A stretch of 6,234 nucleotides of DNA from contig JAOUPW010000130.1 in assembly GCA_029879665.1 (NCBI GenBank), positions 1 to 6,234 of the forward strand, written 5' to 3'. Below the pieces are notes generated by a model. It searched no databases. It saw nothing but the letters and a program-made list of their open reading frames with translations, and was not told where the DNA came from. Numbering within the stretch: the first letter of the stretch is position 1; each line of letters starts with the position of its first letter. This DNA is from Rhodospirillales bacterium. Lineage in GTDB: Bacteria; Pseudomonadota; Alphaproteobacteria; Rhodospirillales; JAOUPW01. A program made the translations under genes and the position numbers. Below, piece by piece: positions 6,129 through 6,234 of the stretch.

Positions 6129-6176
6129 TTACGCAAATGTGTCGTCGCGAATCGGCTCGATCCGCTCGAAATTTGC
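6129..6176. repeat. Direct repeat copy 2 (48 bases)
   Basis: Second copy of the unit at 6069-6116, differing at 6139, 6140 and 6150. The change at 6150 (G to A) breaks the inner stem, giving GCGAATC opposite GATCCGC, while the outer GCAAAT/ATTTGC arms are intact. The 12 bases between copies are T-rich (6117-6128). Copy 2 ends 25 bases before the next start codon. Confidence 0.9.
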
Positions 6177-6201
6177 GATAGAGACCAAGGACCCCAGGGC
6201 C

Positions 6202-6234
6202 ATGAACAGGATCTTCGGTTGGGTCATCCTGCTT
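6202..6234 (+). CDS. Start of probable LapA-domain (DUF1049) membrane protein, cut by window edge
   Basis: Only eleven codons are visible: MNRIFGWVILL, a short basic start running straight into a hydrophobic stretch, as in the first membrane helix of LapA/DUF1049 proteins. That gene commonly follows ihfB in alphaproteobacteria, which is the main reason for the call. The ribosome binding site is unimpressive: AAGG at 6187-6190 is eleven bases away and AGGG at 6196-6199 is only two bases away, so the true start could differ. An open minus-strand frame covers the same bases and cannot be ruled out from this window. Confidence 0.5.
   Translation, partial: MNRIFGWVILL

Noticed and set aside
6050..6181. 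43-codon plus-strand frame spanning both repeat copies
   Set aside because: All three base differences between the copies change amino acids in this frame, the peptide is Arg/Ser-rich without recognisable features, and the ATG lies inside the palindrome; repeat structure explains it better.

Overview
The window reads as ordinary chromosomal DNA from an alphaproteobacterium, most likely a Rhodospirillales-type organism. I base this on GC-rich coding DNA, a TIGR02300 (FYDLN acid) protein, a class II EPSP synthase, and the gene order aroA-cmk-rpsA-sppA-ihfB followed by a probable LapA-type gene. The assignment is by recognition of families and synteny. No database was searched, and genus and species cannot be given.

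Layout. Positions 42-413 (minus strand) encode a small zinc-ribbon protein with a very acidic tail. A 249-base divergent intergenic region (414-662) separates it from a rightward gene series. That series is aroA (663-1997, TTG start), cmk (1994-2635, TTG start, overlapping aroA by 4 bases), a 153-base leader, rpsA (2789-4621), a 55-base gap, sppA (4677-5588), a 131-base gap, and ihfB (5720-5998). The stretch 5999-6201 holds a long palindrome and a sharply bounded 48-base direct repeat (two copies, 60-base period). It is followed by the first 11 codons of a gene that runs off the right edge, probably a LapA-domain membrane protein.

How the genes relate. AroA makes EPSP in the shikimate pathway. 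Cmk recycles CMP/dCMP for RNA, DNA and lipid precursors. S1 brings mRNA to the 30S subunit. SppA is a membrane serine protease that degrades leftover signal peptides. IHF-beta is a DNA-bending architectural subunit. They are housekeeping genes kept together by old synteny (cmk-rpsA-ihfB is also adjacent in enterobacteria) rather than parts of one pathway. Translational overlap is visible only for aroA-cmk; the larger gaps before rpsA and ihfB leave room for their own promoters or leaders.

I found no sign of a new multi-gene system. The least explained sequence is 6016-6176 (palindrome plus tandem repeat). Secondary points are the lysine-rich C-terminal tail on S1, the EPSP synthase active-site variants, and the uncharacterised FYDLN acid protein.
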